Positions 14,661-18,360 of a stretch of DNA of 18,360 nucleotides are shown piece after piece. Numbering within the stretch: position 1 is the stretch's first letter; the number at the start of each line of letters is the position of its first letter. A model generated the notes under the pieces. The model was not told the DNA's origin. It saw nothing but the letters and a program-made list of their open reading frames with translations, and made no database searches. Source of the DNA: VXMO01 sp034422835 (GTDB taxonomy: Bacteria; Chloroflexota; Dehalococcoidia; UBA6926); assembly GCA_034422835.1 (NCBI GenBank), contig DAOUJJ010000008.1, positions 1 through 18,360 on the forward strand. Reading direction: 5' to 3'. A program made the translations under genes and the position numbers.

Positions 14661-16233
14661 TGCGAACATCACCAGTCAGGGTGAGTTCAGAGCTATCCGC
14701 CGCGCCTATCGGGCTGTCCTCCGGCATCGGGATCGTGTAGATGATAGAGGCCCTGCCGGGCCTGATCTGAATCTCCTTGACGAATGAACGGATGAATGAC
14801 CGTGTCTCGGTCAATTGGCTGGTACGGAGAAACTCGCTCATGTCGGCGGCGAAGGCACTGATTGTCTCTGCTCTATCCAGAAACGCCCGTCGCTCGGCCA
14901 CAACTGCCCGAGCCTCGTCGGCAGCCTGTTCCAACTTCTCCCGGCGATCTCGGAGTTCCCTGACGCGCTCCGCCGCATCGGCCATCTCCATTTCCGTGGT
15001 TTCGATGACGTTCCAGATGCGCGACAACCGGCGCTTCACGTCCTCCAGCTCGCCCTCAATGGACTCCAGCCGCCCGCGCTGCTCGTGTGCTAGTCCATCC
15101 ATCTCCTCGTCGAGTGCTTGGACGAGTCCGCGAATATTACCCTCGCTGAGCACGTTCTCGCGGAGGTTGCGGATGATCGTCTCCTCAAACGACTTGGCAT
15201 TGATGCGGGGCGTCTCACAGGTGCCGCTGCCTGACTTCAGGATGGATTGGCAGACGTAGTAGGTGTACTTCCCGCTCTTGGCTTCGGCGGCGGTCAGCAT
15301 CTTGCCGCATAGGGCGCACGTTGCGAGCCCGCTAAGGAGGTACGGGCTAGCCGCACGCCGTGGATGGACCGATTTGGGAGAGCGGGATTTGAGCAGCCTC
15401 TTGACCCGCTGAAATTCCGGCACGGTGACGATGGCAGGGAAGGCGTTCTCGACGCGGACGGGCGGTGCGCCATCCTTCGCATTCGTGCCCCACACTAGTG
15501 TCCCGGTATACGCCTCGTTGACGAGGACCTTGTGGACGGACGTGATGCGCCACTTGTTGCTGGTCGACGTGGCGACGCCCTCTGCGTTGAGGATCTTGGT
15601 CACATCCATGAGGGACTGCCCCGCGAGCACCATGTCAAAGATACGGCGGACGATGGTATCTGCCGGAGGGTCGAGTTCTAGCTTCGGTCGCTTCTTTACG
15701 CCGTCCTGGACGTAGACTCGCTTGTACCCGAAGGGAGAGCTTGACGTCACCCAGAAACCGCGTGAGGCCGCCTCACGCATACCGCGCGTGACCTCTTGCG
15801 CGAGATTCTCGGAGTAGAACTCGTCGACGCTCTCAATGATGGCCTCCATGAGCTTGCCGGTGGGTGTGTCGTCGGCGTGCTCGGTGATGGAGACGACACG
15901 GACGCCCTTGCGACGAAGCATGGACTTGAACGCGACGGCGTGCTCCCGCTTCCGAGTGAATCGCGAGAACTTCCAGACGAGGATTTCCTTGAAGGGTGCA
16001 TCCGTCGCGGTGGCGGCATCAATCATCTTCCTGAACTGAGGCCGGTCCGCGATGCGCCCGCTCTCCGCCTCGTCGATGTACTCGCGGGCGACAAGATAGC
16101 CGTTCTTGTTCGCATAGTCTCTGAGTGCCCTCAACTGCGCCGCCACGGACAGGTCAACATCCTGCCGGTCACTGGACACGCGCGCATAAAGCGCCACGGA
16201 TGTATGTGCCTCTTTTTCGTGTTTTGCTGTCAT
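14578..16233 (-). CDS. Large serine recombinase (integrase)
   Basis: It catalyses site-specific integration or excision through a Ser-DNA link. The 551 residues show an N-terminal resolvase domain with YARVSSDRQ (Ser20 is the likely nucleophile). A recombinase DNA-binding domain lies at about 170-280. A zinc ribbon follows, with CALCGKML and two further cysteines in YYVCQSILKSGSGTC. A long charged coiled coil spans about 385-450. The last 22 residues (GGPPGGRTRN...LLCRLS) are antisense translation of tRNA-Lys, so the native C-terminus is probably supplied by the target. The start ATG has an ideal ribosome site, AAGGAGGT (16240-16247). It is divergent from the Pycsar operon. Confidence 0.95.
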   Translation of the reverse strand: MTAKHEKEAHTSVALYARVSSDRQDVDLSVAAQLRALRDYANKNGYLVAREYIDEAESGRIADRPQFRKMIDAATATDAPFKEILVWKFSRFTRKREHAVAFKSMLRRKGVRVVSITEHADDTPTGKLMEAIIESVDEFYSENLAQEVTRGMREAASRGFWVTSSSPFGYKRVYVQDGVKKRPKLELDPPADTIVRRIFDMVLAGQSLMDVTKILNAEGVATSTSNKWRITSVHKVLVNEAYTGTLVWGTNAKDGAPPVRVENAFPAIVTVPEFQRVKRLLKSRSPKSVHPRRAASPYLLSGLATCALCGKMLTAAEAKSGKYTYYVCQSILKSGSGTCETPRINAKSFEETIIRNLRENVLSEGNIRGLVQALDEEMDGLAHEQRGRLESIEGELEDVKRRLSRIWNVIETTEMEMADAAERVRELRDRREKLEQAADEARAVVAERRAFLDRAETISAFAADMSEFLRTSQLTETRSFIRSFVKEIQIRPGRASIIYTIPMPEDSPIGAADSSELTLTGDVRSTIRGGGPPGGRTRNLGIKSPLLCRLS

Positions 16234-16288
16234 TGTTGGACCTCCTTGGATGGGCAGGTGATGGCGGAGAGATTCAGGCCTCGTCGAT

Positions 16289-16309
16289 ACTTGTCATAAC
16301 CATACAAGT
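16289..16309. promoter_or_regulatory. Inverted repeat in recombinase upstream region
   Basis: ACTTGT and ACAAGT are perfect 6-bp inverted arms separated by CATAACCAT. It lies 56 bases upstream of the recombinase start, next to a minus-strand TTGACT. It could be an operator for a regulator of the recombinase or part of an att-like site; neither can be shown here. Confidence 0.35.
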
Positions 16310-16409
16310 GCAGTCAAGGGCCTGGAGGACATGGTGCCGGGAAAAGCTCGGGACGGGGTGATGATGCAGGAGCTGCCGCTGACAAACCTAGATTCGGCAA
16401 GGCACCAGA

Positions 16410-16439
16410 TTGCGGGGTCGCAGCCCTTCCGAATAGACT
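16410..16439 (+). promoter_or_regulatory. Possible promoter of the Pycsar operon
   Basis: TTGCGG (16410-16415) and TAGACT (16434-16439) are 18 bases apart, a moderate match. The expected leader would be about 25-30 bases, ending at the effector ATG at 16473. Weak evidence, by eye. Confidence 0.25.
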
Positions 16440-16472
16440 GTCGATCAGAAATCTTGAGAGGTTATTTCTTCC

Positions 16473-17381
16473 ATGCTAAGTCGCTTTCACGGGACACACG
16501 GCAGGCGATTAGTTGTTGATGTCCTCAGAGAACAGATTGTCGTTGGGGGAAGCGAAGAAATTGCGGAGGCCATCAACGACAAAGCAGAGATACTTGGCTT
16601 CTCGGCCGGTGATCTGATCATCGAGGAGTTCGCGCCCGACCAAGACACTTATTTTATCCTCGCGGGGACTGCCTCAATTCAAGTAAATGGCAGAGAAATT
16701 GCGGTCCGCACCAAGGGTCAACAAATCGGTGAGATGGCCGTTATTGATCCGACGCAGCCGAGGTCAGCAACTGTAGTAGCAGAAGGCGATGTTGTGGTGG
16801 CGAGGATGTCGGCAACTGCGTTCATTGAAGTGGCGGACGCCAATCCACGCATCTGGCGCAATGTCGCACGCGAACTCGCCGATCGCCTTCGTCAGCGGAA
16901 TCGCTTTGTTGCGAATGTGAATGCTCGTCCAGTAGTCTTCGTGGGCTGTTCCAATGAGGCGCTTCCGATAGCACGAGCTATCGAGTCTGCCTTCGAATCT
17001 GACCCATTTGTAGTCAAGGTCTGGGCGGATAATACATTCGAGGCGTCAGAGTTTCCAATCGAATCCTTAGAACGCGAGTTGCCCGGCATCGACTTTGCGG
17101 TGCTCATCTTGTCTCCGGAAGACAAGGTGCAGAGCAGAGGAAGTTCTTGGGATGCCCCCAGAGACAACGTTGTCTTTGAGCTAGGCTTCTTCATGGGTGG
17201 ACTGGGTCGCGTGCGCACTTTCCTGCTCTGCCCTGAAGGCGAATTCACCAAGATACCGACAGATTTGGCCGGACTGACAAGACTGACCTATAGGCAAGGT
17301 CCAGCAAGTGAGCTTGCGTCCGCAATCGCTTCCGCTAGTCAACAGTTGAGGGGGAAGATTCTCAGAGCGGGGCCTCGGTAG
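16473..17381 (+). CDS. pycTIR: Pycsar effector: cyclic-nucleotide-binding + TIR-like domain
   Basis: This 302-residue soluble protein has two parts. Residues about 35-140 form a cyclic-nucleotide-binding fold: the phosphate-binding cassette IGEMAVIDPTQPRSATVV (85-102) keeps Glu87 and Arg97, and a C-terminal helix RNVARELADRLRQRNRF follows. Residues about 152-275 form a TIR-like domain of the CAP12/Pycsar type, beginning PVVFVGCSNEALPIARAI, with the conserved RDNVVFELGFFMGG (230-243) in which Glu236 is the candidate NADase residue. In known PycTIR proteins, cyclic pyrimidine binding triggers NAD+ loss and abortive infection. The start has a modest GAGAGG site. It lies 27 bases before the cyclase gene, and its composition is more AT-rich than the housekeeping genes. 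Confidence 0.88.
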   Translation: MLSRFHGTHGRRLVVDVLREQIVVGGSEEIAEAINDKAEILGFSAGDLIIEEFAPDQDTYFILAGTASIQVNGREIAVRTKGQQIGEMAVIDPTQPRSATVVAEGDVVVARMSATAFIEVADANPRIWRNVARELADRLRQRNRFVANVNARPVVFVGCSNEALPIARAIESAFESDPFVVKVWADNTFEASEFPIESLERELPGIDFAVLILSPEDKVQSRGSSWDAPRDNVVFELGFFMGGLGRVRTFLLCPEGEFTKIPTDLAGLTRLTYRQGPASELASAIASASQQLRGKILRAGPR

Positions 17382-17408
17382 AGGCAAGCAAGGAGGAGGA
17401 GACCTGGA

Positions 17409-18101
17409 ATGGGACTTGCGGATGATCTCAATTCAGAAGTGAAGAAGATACTGAGCGAAGACTGGTCCCAGCGCGAGGGACGCGTCGTCCCGGAATCTGA
17501 CGACCTGAAGTTGAGTAATGATGCTGTAACTCTGGAGGGGACTGTTCTCTACGCAGACTTAGATGACTCCACAAAGTTGGTGGACACAGAGGAGCCTTGG
17601 TTTGCGGCGGAGGTCTATAAGAGCTACCTAGTCTGTGCAGCAAGGATAATTCGATCTCAAGGTGGCGAGATTACGTCATACGACGGTGATCGTGTGATGG
17701 CGGTCTTTGTCGGTGACTCAAAGAACTCTTCCGCGGCACGAGCAGCCCTGAAGATAAACTATGCTGTTACAGATATTTTGAATCCCGCTATGGCCAGTCA
17801 GTATCCGAATTCCCGCTATTCTGTCAGGCATGTGGTGGGCATTGATACAGGTGAACTATTTGTTGCCCGTACCGGCATCCGGGGTGCAAATGACCTAGTT
17901 TGGGTGGGGCGGGCAGCCAACTATGCTGCGAAATTATCGGCGCGTTCAGGACCAGCAACGCAGATTACGCCGGAGGTCTATGAGAAACTTAACGACAAGT
18001 CAAAATACAGTAAGAACGGGCAGGATATGTGGACCCTGACTACTGCCTTCGATCTGAACAGCATTAGGATTTACACGTCCACTTGGAAATGGAAACCTTA
18101 G
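17409..18101 (+). CDS. pycC: Pycsar class III nucleotidyl cyclase (cCMP or cUMP synthase)
   Basis: The 230 residues are essentially one class III cyclase domain without membrane or sensor parts. Metal-binding aspartates are D50 in YADLDDST and D94 in YDGDRVMAVF. The helix NDLVWVGRAANYAAKL (161-176) supplies Asn171, while the usual transition-state Arg is Lys175. By ungapped manual comparison with mammalian adenylyl cyclase, the adenine-contacting Lys and Asp correspond to Ser90 and Val164, which argues against a purine substrate and for cCMP or cUMP. A strong ribosome site, AGGAGGAGGA (17391-17400), precedes the ATG, suggesting higher translation than the effector. A phage cue is expected to activate it. 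Which pyrimidine it uses is not decidable here. Confidence 0.87.
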   Translation: MGLADDLNSEVKKILSEDWSQREGRVVPESDDLKLSNDAVTLEGTVLYADLDDSTKLVDTEEPWFAAEVYKSYLVCAARIIRSQGGEITSYDGDRVMAVFVGDSKNSSAARAALKINYAVTDILNPAMASQYPNSRYSVRHVVGIDTGELFVARTGIRGANDLVWVGRAANYAAKLSARSGPATQITPEVYEKLNDKSKYSKNGQDMWTLTTAFDLNSIRIYTSTWKWKP

Positions 18102-18289
18102 CCGCCAGCGTTAGAGAAAATTCTAGAGAGTGCTGTCGCCGGTTGGCGTAACATTCGGATTGAGTCCGCAGATTCCTCTACTACGTCCATTATGCGCTGC
18201 CAGTTGCCCTTTGCTTCCTCTACCTCCCCGCCACTCCCGCCGGGCCGCGCCGGCCCGGGGTGAGTTGGACAGGGGTCGGAATCAGCCAC
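18098..18289 (-). other. Possible small coding remnant, convergent with pycC
   Basis: An open frame starting at GTG 18289 has a protein-like second half (EVEEAKGNWQRIMDVVEESA and onward, ending SRIFSNAGG) that suggests amphipathic helices. Its first third is Pro/Gly-rich and overlaps the helix-turn-helix gene in another frame. Its stop overlaps the pycC stop by three bases (18098-18101 reads TTAG). It may be the tail of the helix-turn-helix protein after a frameshift, or chance. It has no recognised domain or ribosome site. Confidence 0.3.
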
Positions 18290-18360
18290 TCGGAGCCTGA
18301 TTTGACCGCGCCGTGAAAGCGGCCGTCTCGGGCCAGTTGACGCACGCGACGTACAGAGAC
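18220..18360 (-). CDS. Helix-turn-helix (excisionase/MerR-like) protein, partial at window edge
   Basis: Forty-six codons enter from the right edge in frame at base 18360 and end at TAG (18222-18220), so the N-terminus is outside the window. The first 29 residues, with SVRRVRQLARDGRFHGAVKS then GSEWLIP, have the recognition-helix-and-wing pattern of small DNA-binding proteins such as excisionases. The remaining tail is Pro/Gly/Arg-rich and comes from a very GC-rich run, which may mean the end is frame-shifted. Next to a serine recombinase island it could be a recombination directionality factor or a transcriptional regulator of the island. It is convergent with the Pycsar operon. Confidence 0.65.
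   Translation of the reverse strand, partial: VSVRRVRQLARDGRFHGAVKSGSEWLIPTPVQLTPGRRGPAGVAGR

Noticed and set aside
14777..15259. Plus-strand frame antisense to the recombinase coiled coil
   Set aside because: Ser/Arg-rich translation typical of the antisense of a charged coiled coil.
17409..18101. Ordinary adenylate cyclase signalling protein
   Set aside because: It is a bare catalytic domain without purine-binding residues and sits in an operon with a CNB-TIR effector, which fits Pycsar better.

Overview
The window is bacterial chromosome, roughly 60% GC, with dense genes and short intergenic gaps. Scattered copies of the short families CCCTGAGCCTGTCGAAGGG and CATTC-hairpin-GGAATCCAG, together with the look of the housekeeping proteins, suggest Chloroflexota (Dehalococcoidia/SAR202-like). 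This placement is an impression from the sequence and was not tested.

Layout. (1) 1-307 is non-coding with repeats and a probable pdxA promoter. (2) 308-3381 is a plus-strand run: pdxA, a 53-residue one-helix membrane protein, a medium-chain dehydrogenase and a GTG-started aquaporin-family channel. (3) 3406-7094 is on the minus strand. Read in the direction of transcription it holds a beta-type DNA methyltransferase, an overlapping BglII/BstYI-like restriction endonuclease, a YhhQ-type queuosine-precursor transporter overlapping the endonuclease stop, and type II citrate synthase after a gap. (4) 7254-8424 is plus strand: a minimal HAD-like protein, a 526-base gap with repeats, and an HU protein followed by two strong hairpins. 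(5) 8516-12654 is a tight minus-strand cluster, dcd-ribD-ribE-ribBA-ribH, which encodes riboflavin synthesis plus a dCTP deaminase that looks like the dUMP-forming type. (6) A SIMPL-domain protein (minus) and signal peptidase I (plus) follow, among inverted repeat copies. (7) At 14572 lies tRNA-Lys(TTT), and a large serine recombinase runs antisense into it. From here to the right edge the DNA looks like an integrated island with lower GC in its cargo.

The most notable content is the island cargo at 16473-18101. It is a two-gene operon of a cyclic-nucleotide-binding/TIR-like effector and a class III nucleotidyl cyclase whose purine-recognition positions are not conserved. This matches the Pycsar anti-phage design, in which the cyclase makes cCMP or cUMP on infection and the TIR effector then depletes NAD+. 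To its right, on the minus strand, the window edge cuts a helix-turn-helix protein resembling excisionases, and a second short reading frame could be its frame-shifted tail. The window thus holds two separate defence loci: a restriction-modification pair lodged among housekeeping genes, and a Pycsar pair on a tRNA-borne island whose far boundary lies outside the window.
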